DNA of 20,994 nucleotides, taken from DASXTW01 sp046726275. GTDB taxonomy: Bacteria > Actinomycetota > UBA4738. The position numbers and the translations under genes are program-made. The notes under the pieces were generated by a model, which had not been told where the DNA came from, did no database searches, and saw only the letters and a list, made by a program, of their open reading frames with translations. Shown piece by piece: positions 13,782 to 20,994 of the stretch (position 1 is its first letter; every line of letters begins with the position of its first letter). The stretch covers positions 1 through 20,994 of the forward strand of contig JBKPAF010000050.1 of assembly GCA_046726275.1 (NCBI GenBank). Reading direction: 5' to 3'.

Positions 13782-16076
13782 GTGATTCGGAAAACCAGGA
13801 CCATCGGCGGGTCCGAGTTCGTCGCCGAGACAGGCAAGCTCGCCAAGCAGGCGAAGGGTTCGTGCGTCCTCACTCTGGGAGAGACCCAGGTGCTGGCAAC
13901 CTGCACGACCGCCGCTCCCCGGGAAGGGATCGATTTCTTCCCCCTCACCGTGGACGTCGAGGAGCGCATGTACGCGGCCGGGAAGATCCCGGGCGGCTTC
14001 TTCCGCCGGGAGGGGAGGCCGTCCGAGACGGCCATCCTCACGGCTCGTCTCACTGACCGGCCGCTCCGGCCCACGTTCAAAGAGGGATTTCGGGACGAGG
14101 TCCAGGTCGTCATCACGGTCCTCTCGGCGGACCTCGCCAACGCCTACGACATGCCCGGCATCAACGCGGCCAGCCTCTCGGTCTGTCTAGCCGGCCTGCC
14201 GTTCGACGGTCCTGTCGGCGCGGTACGGCTGGGGCTGATCGGCGGCCAGTGGAAGTTCAATCCGACCTACCAGGACCTCGACCTGGCCACGTTCGACGTG
14301 GTGGTGACCGGTCGCCGGAACGATCAGGGCGGCATCGACATCCTCATGGTCGAGGGCGAAGCGCCGGAAGGCGCCTGGGCTCGCATCCAGGAGGGGGACA
14401 CCTCGCCCACCGAGGACGTCCTGGCTGAAGGCCTCGAGGTCGCGAAGGGGCCCATCGGCGAGATGATCGAGCTCCAGCGCGAGGTCCTGTCGGAAGCGGG
14501 CGTGGAACCCTCAGAGTTCGAGCCGAGGCACGTCTACTCGGACGAGGTGTTCGCGGCCGTGGAAGAGTTCGCCGGCCCGCAGCTCTCCGAAGCCCTGGTC
14601 ACCGATAAGTTGGAGCGGGAAGCCAGGCTCGACGCACTCAAGGAGCGGCTGAAGGAGCACCTGGCCGAGCGATGGGACGCCGAGGAGTTCGCCGCGAGCG
14701 CTTCCCAGATCTCTCCCGCCTTCAAGGACCTCCAGAAGAAACAGATGCGCCGGCGGGTCCTCACCGAAGGCATCCGTCTCGACGGACGCAAGACCGATGA
14801 GATCCGGCAGATCAGCTGCGAGGTCGGGCTGATCCCGAGGGCGCACGGATCGGGGCTGTTCCAGAGGGGGGAGACTCAGGTCCTGAACGTGGCCACCCTC
14901 GGGATGCTCCGTATGACCCAGATGATCGACACGCTGGACCCCGAGGACACGAAGCGATACATCCACCACTACAACTTCCCGCCGTTCTCCACGGGGGAGG
15001 TCGGGCGGATCGGGAGCCCCAGGCGCAGGGACATCGGTCACGGCGCGCTCGCGGAACGTTCCCTCCTGCCGGTCGTCCCCGACGAGGACGAGTTTCCCTA
15101 CACCCTCAGGCTGGTCTCCGACGTCCTCGAGTCCAACGGGTCGACCTCCATGGGCAGCGTGTGCGCCTCGACCTTGTCGCTCATGGACGCCGGGGTACCG
15201 ATCAAGGCTCCGGTCGCCGGGATCGCCATGGGCCTCATCGCCGAGTACGGCGAGTACGTGACGCTCACCGACATCCTCGGGGCCGAGGACGCCTTGGGGG
15301 ACATGGACTTCAAGGTCGCCGGGACCAAGGACTTCGTGACGGGCCTGCAGCTCGACACGAAGGTCACCGGGCTCCCGGCCGAGGTCCTGAACGGAGCCCT
15401 CAAGCAGGCGAAGGAGGCCCGTCTGTTCATCCTGGAGACGATGCTCCGCACCATCTCCGAGCCGCGTCACGAGCTCTCGCTGAAGGCGCCGCGGGTGATC
15501 ATGAAGCAGATCCCCGTGGACAAGATCGGGGAGGTCATCGGGCCCAAGGGCAAGCGGATCAACGAGATCATCGCTCTGACCGGGGCGGACATCGACATCG
15601 AGGACGACGGTCGTGTGTTCATCGGTTCTCGGGAGGGTGAAGGGGCAGAACGCGCCGTGGAGATGATCGAGGCCATCGTGAATCCCCGGATGCCGCAGGT
15701 CGGTGAGCGCTACGAGGGGACGGTGGTCAAGACCACCACGTTCGGGGCCTTCGTGAACATCCTCCCCGGGCGAGATGGGCTGGTGCACATCTCCAAGCTC
15801 GGCAGGGGCAAGCGCATCTCCTCGGTGGAGGAAGCGCTGAACACCGGCGACAAGCTCATGGTCGAGATCGACTCGATCGAGACGGACAACATGGGAAGGA
15901 CGAAGGTGAGTCTGAAGCCCGTCGGCGAGGGTTGGGACCCGCCTGAGGGCGGCTGGCCCCGCGAGGACGGCGACGGGGCGCCCAGCGGGGAGCGTCGTCC
16001 CCGAGCCGAGGGCGAAGGACGCGATCGCGGCCGGGGCTCCAGGCCGCGCCGGGACCGGGACCGGCGCGAGCCTTGA
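13782..16076 (+). CDS. pnp: Polyribonucleotide nucleotidyltransferase (PNPase)
   Basis: PNPase degrades RNA 3' to 5' using phosphate and can add 3' tails; it forms a trimer. The 764-residue protein has the first RNase PH domain (about 5-140), a linking helical domain, and the second RNase PH domain (about 327-560) with RLDGRKTDEIR, SMGSVCASTLSLMDAGVPIK and DILGAEDALGDMDFKVAGT. A KH domain follows (about 575-635, GPKGK), then an S1 domain (about 641-710, YEGTVVKTTTFGAFVNILPG). The last ~50 residues are a low-complexity Arg/Gly/Asp/Glu-rich tail. Start GTG 13782 has a strong AAGGAGG displayed in a hairpin loop. The stop overlaps the TTG start of the protease gene. Confidence 0.97.
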   Translation: MIRKTRTIGGSEFVAETGKLAKQAKGSCVLTLGETQVLATCTTAAPREGIDFFPLTVDVEERMYAAGKIPGGFFRREGRPSETAILTARLTDRPLRPTFKEGFRDEVQVVITVLSADLANAYDMPGINAASLSVCLAGLPFDGPVGAVRLGLIGGQWKFNPTYQDLDLATFDVVVTGRRNDQGGIDILMVEGEAPEGAWARIQEGDTSPTEDVLAEGLEVAKGPIGEMIELQREVLSEAGVEPSEFEPRHVYSDEVFAAVEEFAGPQLSEALVTDKLEREARLDALKERLKEHLAERWDAEEFAASASQISPAFKDLQKKQMRRRVLTEGIRLDGRKTDEIRQISCEVGLIPRAHGSGLFQRGETQVLNVATLGMLRMTQMIDTLDPEDTKRYIHHYNFPPFSTGEVGRIGSPRRRDIGHGALAERSLLPVVPDEDEFPYTLRLVSDVLESNGSTSMGSVCASTLSLMDAGVPIKAPVAGIAMGLIAEYGEYVTLTDILGAEDALGDMDFKVAGTKDFVTGLQLDTKVTGLPAEVLNGALKQAKEARLFILETMLRTISEPRHELSLKAPRVIMKQIPVDKIGEVIGPKGKRINEIIALTGADIDIEDDGRVFIGSREGEGAERAVEMIEAIVNPRMPQVGERYEGTVVKTTTFGAFVNILPGRDGLVHISKLGRGKRISSVEEALNTGDKLMVEIDSIETDNMGRTKVSLKPVGEGWDPPEGGWPREDGDGAPSGERRPRAEGEGRDRGRGSRPRRDRDRREP

Positions 16077-17422
16077 GCCCGAAGTCGCGCGGCCGCGCCA
16101 CCGAGATCTCCCGGAGCGAGTACGCCTCGGGTCTCCGTGTGGTAACCGAGGACATGCCGGGCCTGCGCTCGGTGGCCCTGGGAGTATGGGTGGACGTCGG
16201 ATCGCGCGACGAGCGTCCCTCCATCGCCGGGGCTTCACATTTCCTCGAGCATCTGCTCTTCAAGGGCACGAAGAAGCGAACCGCCACGGACATCGCGGAG
16301 GCCTTCGACGCGGTCGGAGGAGACCTGAACGCGTTCACTGCCAAGGAGTACACCTGTTACTACTGCCGGGTCCGGGACCAGGACCTCCCCATGGCCGTGG
16401 AGTTCATGAGCGACATGCTCCAAAACTCCATCCTGGCCAAGAAGGACTTCGAGGCGGAGCGCATGGTGATCCTCGAAGAGATCAACATGCGTGACGACGA
16501 TCCCGGGGATCTGATCCACGACCTGTTCGCCGAAACCGTGTGGCAGGGTCATCCTCTCGGACGGCCCGTCCTCGGCAGCAGGGAGACCGTTGCGGGAGTC
16601 TCCAGGGATCAGATCAAGCGATTCTACAATCGGCTGTACGAGCCCCGGCACTTCGTGATCGGGGCTGCGGGCAATCTCCGGCACGAGGACGTCTGTCGTC
16701 TGGTCGAGGAGCACATGGATACCGGCCCGATGATCTCCGACGGGATAGCCCCTCGGGTCCGGGCCGGAGGAGACGTCCCCCCGCTCTACGCCGCGACCGT
16801 GGTCCGGAACCGTCCGACCGAGCAGGCGCACATCGCCATCGGGACGGGCGGCTACTCCCGGAAGGATCCCCGCCGTTTCCCATTCGGGGTCGTCAACTCC
16901 GTCCTGGGGGGCGGGATGTCGTCACGTCTCTTCCAGGAGATCCGGGAGAAGCGAGGACTGGCCTACTCGGTGTATAGCTACCACTCGATGTTCGCCGAGA
17001 CGGGGCTCTTCTCCGTGTATGCCGGAACCACTCCCTCGAAGGCCCACGAAGTGCTGTCGATCATCAACAGGGAGCTGCGGAGGATCGCCGAGGGAGGGCT
17101 GACGGACGGCGAGCTGGACAGGGCCAAGGGTCACCTCAAGGGATCGCTGGTCCTCTCGTTGGAGGACACGAGCGGTCGGATGTCTCGCATCGGACGCTCC
17201 GAGATCAGCCACGGCGAGATCCTCTCGGTCGACGAAGTGTTGGAGCGAACGGACGCGGTGACCAAGGACGACGCGGTAGACGTGGCTCGCGAGGTCTTCT
17301 ACCGGCCGATGGGCCTGGCCGTGGTGGGACCCTTCGAGGACAACGCCTTCGACGAAGCGATGGGGGAATCGGCGGCGGAGGCGCCGGTCGGCCTCGCGGC
17401 GCATTCGGAAGGCCGTCCTTGA
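16073..17422 (+). CDS. M16-family zinc metallopeptidase (processing-peptidase-like)
   Basis: This is a 449-residue M16 (pitrilysin/mitochondrial-processing-peptidase-like) protease of the single-copy type often found between pnp and dapB in actinobacteria. The inverted zinc motif HFLEH is at residues 56-60, with the third ligand Glu at about 136 (ERMVILEEINMRDDDP), which is the usual spacing. The C-terminal inactive-fold half carries the conserved region around SVLGGGMSSRLFQEIREKRGLAYSV (positions about 16900-16974). No signal peptide is seen, so it is probably cytoplasmic. Start TTG 16073 overlaps the pnp stop by four bases (TTGA). The natural substrate is unknown. Confidence 0.92.
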   Translation: MSPKSRGRATEISRSEYASGLRVVTEDMPGLRSVALGVWVDVGSRDERPSIAGASHFLEHLLFKGTKKRTATDIAEAFDAVGGDLNAFTAKEYTCYYCRVRDQDLPMAVEFMSDMLQNSILAKKDFEAERMVILEEINMRDDDPGDLIHDLFAETVWQGHPLGRPVLGSRETVAGVSRDQIKRFYNRLYEPRHFVIGAAGNLRHEDVCRLVEEHMDTGPMISDGIAPRVRAGGDVPPLYAATVVRNRPTEQAHIAIGTGGYSRKDPRRFPFGVVNSVLGGGMSSRLFQEIREKRGLAYSVYSYHSMFAETGLFSVYAGTTPSKAHEVLSIINRELRRIAEGGLTDGELDRAKGHLKGSLVLSLEDTSGRMSRIGRSEISHGEILSVDEVLERTDAVTKDDAVDVAREVFYRPMGLAVVGPFEDNAFDEAMGESAAEAPVGLAAHSEGRP

Positions 17423-18231
17423 TCCGGGTCGGGGTCCTCGGTTGCGCCGGCCGGATGGGCCGACTCGTCTGCCAGGCCGTCGCGGATGACCCGGACCTGG
17501 CCCTCGTGGCCGGGGTGAACCCATCCTTCGGCGGTGAGCACCTCGGTCGCATGATCGGGCACCCGGACGTAGATGTGCGGATCTCCAACGACCTCGAGAC
17601 CCTCCTCCAGGCAGAGACCGAGGTAGCCGTCGACTTCACGACGCCCGATGCGGTGATGGAGAACATCCGGTGGGCCATCGAGCACGCCATGCACATCGTG
17701 GTGGGAACGACCGGGCTCAGGGAGAAGGAGCTCGACGAGATCCGAAAGCTGCTGGAGGACGAGGGCAACGAGTCGAACGTGATCGTGGCGCCCAACTTCG
17801 CCATCGGCGCCGTCCTCCTTCAGAGGTTCGCGCTGCAGGCGGCCAGGTACTTCCCCGCGGCCGAGATCATCGAGCTCCACCACGAGGGGAAGGCCGACGC
17901 GCCCTCGGGAACCGCCCTGGCCACAGCCGAGATGATGGCGAAGGCCCGGCGAGAGTCCTGGGAGGGCCCGGCCGACGAGAACGTCAAAGGCGTGCGGGGC
18001 GGCGACGTGGAAGGCATCCGGGTCCACTCGGTCCGCCTCCCCGGGCTGGTGGCCCATCAGGAGGTCATCTTCGGTGGACTCGGCCAGACCCTCACTCTGC
18101 GCCACGACTCCTCGCAGCGGGTCTCGTTCATGCCGGGGGTGCTGCTCGCCATCAAGAAGGTCGTTGATCGTCCGGGATTGACAGTCGGGCTGGAGCCCCT
18201 GCTCGAGCTGCCTGAAGTCACCTATAAGTGA
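17419..18231 (+). CDS. dapB: 4-hydroxy-tetrahydrodipicolinate reductase
   Basis: DapB carries out the NAD(P)H-dependent reduction in lysine and diaminopimelate synthesis, supplying cell-wall precursors. The 270-residue protein has the dinucleotide-binding motif GCAGRMG (8-14), VDFTTPDAV, and VVGTTGL in the N-terminal domain. The substrate motif HHEGKADAPSGTAL has His154 and Lys158 at the positions of the catalytic pair. Start TTG 17419 lies in a TTGA overlap with the protease gene; the first residues MIRVGVLG fit the family well, so no later start is needed. Its stop overlaps the PIG-L gene's GTG start. Confidence 0.96.
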   Translation: MIRVGVLGCAGRMGRLVCQAVADDPDLALVAGVNPSFGGEHLGRMIGHPDVDVRISNDLETLLQAETEVAVDFTTPDAVMENIRWAIEHAMHIVVGTTGLREKELDEIRKLLEDEGNESNVIVAPNFAIGAVLLQRFALQAARYFPAAEIIELHHEGKADAPSGTALATAEMMAKARRESWEGPADENVKGVRGGDVEGIRVHSVRLPGLVAHQEVIFGGLGQTLTLRHDSSQRVSFMPGVLLAIKKVVDRPGLTVGLEPLLELPEVTYK

Positions 18232-19031
18232 GCCGCCGACTCGCTGCCGTCTTCGCTCATCCTGACGACGACACGTTCGGACTCGCGGGTACGCTCGCCC
18301 TGCAACAGGGGAACGTCGAGTACACGGTGATCGTGGCCACGAGCGGGGAGGCCGGGCCCATCAGCGACCCTTCCCTGGCCACGAGGGAGAACCTCGGGGA
18401 GGTTCGGGAGGGTGAGGAACGGGAATCCCTGCGGGCGGCGGGAGCCGATCGCGCCACTGTGCACTTCCTCCGCTACGCGGATGGCGGACTCAAGGACGTG
18501 CCCCGGGAGCAGCTGGTCGAGAAGGTGTCGGGCCTTCTGAGCGAGGCGCGCCCGCACGTGGTCGTGACGTTCGGGCCTGAGGGCATCACCAAGCACGACG
18601 ACCACGTCACGATCGGAGCGGCCGCCACCGAGGCATTCCACAAGGCTCAATCGGAAGTGGACGTGCAAGCCGACGATCCCGACTGTCCTTTTCAGCGCCT
18701 GCTGTACGTGGCCATCCCGAGCTCGGAGATCGATCGGTTCTGGGAAAGCCTCCGCGCCAGGGGAATCGAAGTCGGCGACCCCGAAGGGCCATTCATGCCC
18801 CGGGGCGTTCCAGATGAGAGCGTCAGCCACCGCGTCGATTGCACCAGCGTGTTGAAGCCGAAGATGCAGGCCCTGCACGCCCACCGCACACAGCGCGATG
18901 AGGTCGACCAGATCCCTGAGGATCTGCAGGAACGCATGCTCGGCTACGAGTGGTTCGTCCAGGCGTTTCCGCCCGTCACGTCCCCACCGCCGCGCCCGGC
19001 CGGGAGCGTGTTCCAAGGCCTGATCGACTGA
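18228..19031 (+). CDS. PIG-L/LmbE-family deacetylase
   Basis: The 267-residue protein belongs to the PIG-L (LmbE-like) family of zinc-dependent N-acetyl hydrolases, which act on N-acetylglucosamine-type substrates; MshB and Mca of mycothiol metabolism are relatives. The zinc/catalytic motif is AHPDDD at 10-15 (usually AHPDDE), and the second motif is KHDDHV at 122-127 after TFGPEGIT. The change of the last motif residue from Glu to Asp is conservative. Start GTG 18228 lies in a GTGA overlap with the dapB stop, suggesting translational coupling. The substrate cannot be assigned; mycothiol, a detoxification thiol or an envelope sugar are all possible. Confidence 0.88.
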   Translation: MSRRLAAVFAHPDDDTFGLAGTLALQQGNVEYTVIVATSGEAGPISDPSLATRENLGEVREGEERESLRAAGADRATVHFLRYADGGLKDVPREQLVEKVSGLLSEARPHVVVTFGPEGITKHDDHVTIGAAATEAFHKAQSEVDVQADDPDCPFQRLLYVAIPSSEIDRFWESLRARGIEVGDPEGPFMPRGVPDESVSHRVDCTSVLKPKMQALHAHRTQRDEVDQIPEDLQERMLGYEWFVQAFPPVTSPPPRPAGSVFQGLID

Positions 19032-19063
19032 TCCTCCTGCCGAAAGCTCGGCTCCTGGATCAG
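19028..19063. terminator. Bidirectional hairpin covering the stop codons of two convergent genes
   Basis: CTGATCC (19028-19034) pairs with GGATCAG (19057-19063), and GCCGA (19039-19043) pairs inside it with TCGGC (19048-19052) around an AAGC loop. The two stems are separated by a symmetric TCCT/TCCT internal loop. The PIG-L stop (19029-19031) and the opposite-strand propeller gene's stop (19060-19062) are both in the outer stem. There is no T-run, so termination is inferred from placement and symmetry. Confidence 0.5.
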
Positions 19064-20136
19064 TCCGTGAGCAGCACCACGAGTTTGTCGGTACCTGACT
19101 CTGCTCCCCAGACCTGACCGGGAACGCCCAGGAGCTGGCGAACGGACGCTCCGGACGTGGGGAAGCGCAGGACCCGGAAGCGTTCCGTTCCCGGGTCGAA
19201 GCGGACCAGCGCGTTGGCCCCGAAGTCGGTGACCCACACGACGTCGCGATCGTCGACGTAGACGGCGTAGGGCTGGGGATTCCCGCCGGGGAGGTCCCAC
19301 TCCCTCCATGACCGGCCCACCGGGTCGTAACGGGCGAGCTTTCCTGCGTACCATTCGGTGACCCATAGCCGGCCCCTCGAGTCGCTCCACACCCGGCGGG
19401 CGCCGCCACCGCTGGTCGGGACGTCCACGACCTCGAGCCGGCCGTCCGAGGTGTCGATGCGGGCGATGTAGCTCCCTGCGAGGGAGGCCAGCCAGACCGT
19501 CCCGTCCGGTGTCGCGGCGATCCCATACGGACCGGCGCCGCGGGGAGCATCGAAGACATCGACCCGCCGGCTCCGGGGGTTCACCCGCCCATAGACCCCA
19601 CTCTGTCCGGTGAACCACAGGACGCCGTCGCCATCGAACGCGGCCGTGTTGAGGTTGGCCCCGGGACGGGAGAGGGGGAACCGCGAGACCTCGAAGCTCG
19701 TCGGGTGGACGCGCACGATGGCGTTGAGCCCGCCGTCGGTGATCCAGGGGGCGCCGTCCGGCCCAACGATGACCCCATGAGGCGCGGAGCCGCGCCCGAG
19801 AGCGATGTGTCGGGTTCGCCCCGTGTTCACATCGAGCAGCCCCAAAGCTCCGGACCTCTGTGCGGTGTACCAGACACGTCCATCCGATACGGGCGCCACG
19901 TCGTGCGGATGGGTGCCAGCCGGTACGGGAAACTCGCGGAAATCGAGGTCGGCCTTGCCCTCAGGGGTTGCCGGAGCGGTGGTCTCCGGTGCAGGACCGG
20001 TTGGGCGGGGCGAAGAGGGCGAAACCGCCGTCGGTGCCTTCAGGGAGGACGTCGGGGCGGCGGAGGTGCAGGCGCCGAGCGCGACGAGCGTCGCCGCCAG
20101 GGCCGGCCACCGCCTGAGCCGCACCTGGGCACGCAT
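19060..20136 (-). CDS. Seven-repeat beta-propeller lipoprotein, virginiamycin B lyase-like
   Basis: The 358-residue protein has a lipoprotein signal: basic start, hydrophobic stretch and lipobox LGAC with Cys23. A Thr/Pro/Ser-rich linker (about 25-65) follows. The rest contains about seven repeats with a DGxxWxT...GxxxRxxP pattern: VWYTAQ, PWITDG, LWFTGQ, VWLASL, LWVTEW, VWVTDF and VWGAES. This fits a seven-bladed propeller of the Vgb/streptogramin lyase-like or SMP-30-like type. True Vgb enzymes linearise streptogramin B. I cannot confirm its catalytic residues here, and most family members in environmental genomes have unknown function, so resistance should not be assumed. Start ATG 20136 has no strong Shine-Dalgarno; GTG 20121 is possible. 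It may be last in an operon with the two genes upstream. Confidence 0.82.
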   Translation of the reverse strand: MRAQVRLRRWPALAATLVALGACTSAAPTSSLKAPTAVSPSSPRPTGPAPETTAPATPEGKADLDFREFPVPAGTHPHDVAPVSDGRVWYTAQRSGALGLLDVNTGRTRHIALGRGSAPHGVIVGPDGAPWITDGGLNAIVRVHPTSFEVSRFPLSRPGANLNTAAFDGDGVLWFTGQSGVYGRVNPRSRRVDVFDAPRGAGPYGIAATPDGTVWLASLAGSYIARIDTSDGRLEVVDVPTSGGGARRVWSDSRGRLWVTEWYAGKLARYDPVGRSWREWDLPGGNPQPYAVYVDDRDVVWVTDFGANALVRFDPGTERFRVLRFPTSGASVRQLLGVPGQVWGAESGTDKLVVLLTD

Positions 20137-20178
20137 ACGACCATCCAGTGTGCCACCGAAGGGAGGAAACGGGGAAGC

Positions 20179-20628
20179 TCAGGATCCCAGCGCGGTGGCC
20201 TTCGGCGAGTCGGTGCTTTCCCTGCTGTAGTCCCAAGTCAGAAGGGTCTCGGGGACCAACCTCAGCAGCACGCGGTCGGGCTCGTTCATCGCCTTGGCGG
20301 TCCACCGGCGGCCTTCCGCGTCGCCGTAGCGGGTCGAGAGCGCGAGCAGCAGCTCTTCGGTCTTGTCGACCACCTCAGGGCGCCCGTGGGCGAGGACCGC
20401 CCGATAGGGACGATCCTCCGAGGCGATCGAGACCGCGACCCGAAGGCTCGATCGCAGGTCCCGCCCGGTGTGGCGAGCCTCCGACCGGGTCGTGAACAGG
20501 AACTCCCCGCTCCGCCACAGATACCAGAGGGGCCGAACCCGGGGGGAGCCGGTGTCGTCGACCGTGGCGAAGTGGCAGAGTCGCGGGGCGGCCAGGAACT
20601 CGTCGATCTCCTCTCGCGTCATCGGCAT
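20179..20628 (-). CDS. PPOX-class split-barrel flavin/F420-binding protein
   Basis: The 149-residue protein resembles the pyridoxamine 5'-phosphate oxidase-like / F420-dependent oxidoreductase (FDOR-B) split-barrel superfamily. Visible landmarks are an N-terminal helix (TREEIDEFLAA), CHFATVDDTGSPRVRPLWYLW, FLFTTRSEARHTGRDL and a central VAVSIASEDRPYRAVLAHGRPEVV. Such proteins bind FMN, F420 or haem and reduce varied small molecules; cofactor and substrate are not determined. ATG 20628 has a GAGGGAG about 6 nt upstream, with ATG 20622 as the alternative. It follows the EthD-like gene by 32 bp, suggesting cotranscription. Confidence 0.85.
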   Translation of the reverse strand: MPMTREEIDEFLAAPRLCHFATVDDTGSPRVRPLWYLWRSGEFLFTTRSEARHTGRDLRSSLRVAVSIASEDRPYRAVLAHGRPEVVDKTEELLLALSTRYGDAEGRRWTAKAMNEPDRVLLRLVPETLLTWDYSRESTDSPKATALGS

Positions 20629-20660
20629 GGGAACTCCCTCGGTCGAATTCTTGGGGCTGT

Positions 20661-20978
20661 CTACTTGACGATGTGCTCCTCGACGAACAGGAGGCCAAAG
20701 GCGTCGGTGAAAGTGCCCAGATCGTCTGTGGACACTTTCGCCGTCTCGCTCGCCATGTCGGCCTTGAACCCGTCGCGGTCCTCCCAGGTCAGCACGGCCA
20801 CGCCGTCGTACGGAGCTGTTTGCCCTTCGGGGACTCGCGTGACCAGCTCGACTCTGTAGCCGAGGAGATGCTCATAGCCCTCTCCGGCGATCGGAGCGTG
20901 CTTGGTCAGCCAGTAGTCACGGAACTCCTCCGCCGACATCCCATCCTTCCTGCGCAGCCATATGTGTGCACGCACCAT
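20661..20978 (-). CDS. EthD-domain small protein (dimeric alpha-beta barrel)
   Basis: The 105-residue protein fits the EthD family, a ferredoxin-like dimeric alpha-beta barrel. The N-terminal strand and helix (VRAHIWLRRKDGMSAEEFRDYWLTKHAPIAG) are typical, followed by YRVELVTRV, YDGVAVLTWEDRDGFKADMAS, and a final strand FGLLFVEEHIVK. EthD was first linked to ethyl tert-butyl ether degradation, but most members have unknown roles, often as small accessory enzymes or binding proteins. ATG 20978 has GGGAGGGG about 5 nt upstream (20983-20990). It is complete, with its upstream promoter outside the window. It is probably first of three minus-strand genes with the PPOX and propeller genes. Confidence 0.82.
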   Translation of the reverse strand: MVRAHIWLRRKDGMSAEEFRDYWLTKHAPIAGEGYEHLLGYRVELVTRVPEGQTAPYDGVAVLTWEDRDGFKADMASETAKVSTDDLGTFTDAFGLLFVEEHIVK

Positions 20979-20994
20979 GGCACCCCTCCCGTAG

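Noticed and set aside
14511..16238. 575-codon minus-strand frame opposite pnp
   Set aside because: It lies antisense to PNPase, with composition typical of a shadow frame and no motif.
19060..20136. Antibiotic-resistance streptogramin lyase
   Set aside because: The propeller repeats match the broad fold, but I could not verify the catalytic residues, and the lipoprotein anchor and context do not suggest resistance.
1..20994. Mobile elements, CRISPR arrays, tRNA or rRNA genes, defence systems
   Set aside because: No transposase, integrase, regularly spaced repeats, tRNA-like cloverleaf or rRNA sequence was recognised; the window is mostly core housekeeping genes.

Overview
The window is a GC-rich bacterial chromosome segment. 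Gene order and protein features point to Actinomycetota, probably a deep or uncultured lineage. The evidence is the run proS – rimP-nusA-ylxR-infB-ylxP-rbfA-nrnA-truB – ribF – rpsO-pnp-M16 protease-dapB, frequent GTG/TTG starts, 4-nt stop/start overlaps, and several genes whose only promoter-like -10 hexamer lies 6-12 nt before the start codon (leaderless or nearly so). No phage, insertion sequence, CRISPR, tRNA or rRNA was seen.

Layout. 1-132 is the tail of a Crp/Fnr-type regulator. It converges, across a perfect 17-bp hairpin, on a minus-strand family 5 (peptide-type) ABC substrate-binding lipoprotein gene (213-1920) that carries a single-base frameshift near 473-481. Prolyl-tRNA synthetase (2161-3870) and a 92-residue protein of unknown function (3923-4201) follow on the plus strand. 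A clear extended -10 promoter at 4255-4263 then opens the rimP operon. Its short leader contains a perfect intrinsic terminator (4293-4321) just before the rimP start, preceded by an imperfect copy of the terminator's 5' arm that could form a competing antiterminator.

4324-11126 holds rimP, nusA, ylxR, infB, a DUF503/YlxP gene, rbfA, a DHH-family nanoRNase/pAp phosphatase and truB. Together they cover transcription elongation/antitermination, translation initiation, 30S maturation, RNA-end recycling and tRNA modification. ribF (11179-12102) follows with its own near-leaderless promoter, then a membrane-anchored CapA-type metallophosphoesterase homologue, then rpsO. A 235-bp leader with a long imperfect hairpin, and a second hairpin that presents the Shine-Dalgarno sequence in its loop, precedes pnp. 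pnp, an M16 zinc protease, dapB and a PIG-L/LmbE-type deacetylase are joined by 4-nt overlaps.

The right end is a minus-strand group: an EthD-like protein, a split-barrel PPOX flavin/F420-type protein and a seven-repeat beta-propeller lipoprotein resembling virginiamycin B lyases. It converges on the PIG-L gene across a compact hairpin that covers both stop codons.

I see no convincing previously undescribed multi-gene system. The most interesting signals are in the RNA leaders: the rimP attenuator candidate and the pnp leader with its loop-displayed ribosome binding site. After these come the leaderless-promoter pattern, the unknown 92-residue gene, and the CapA-like gene sitting between ribF and rpsO.
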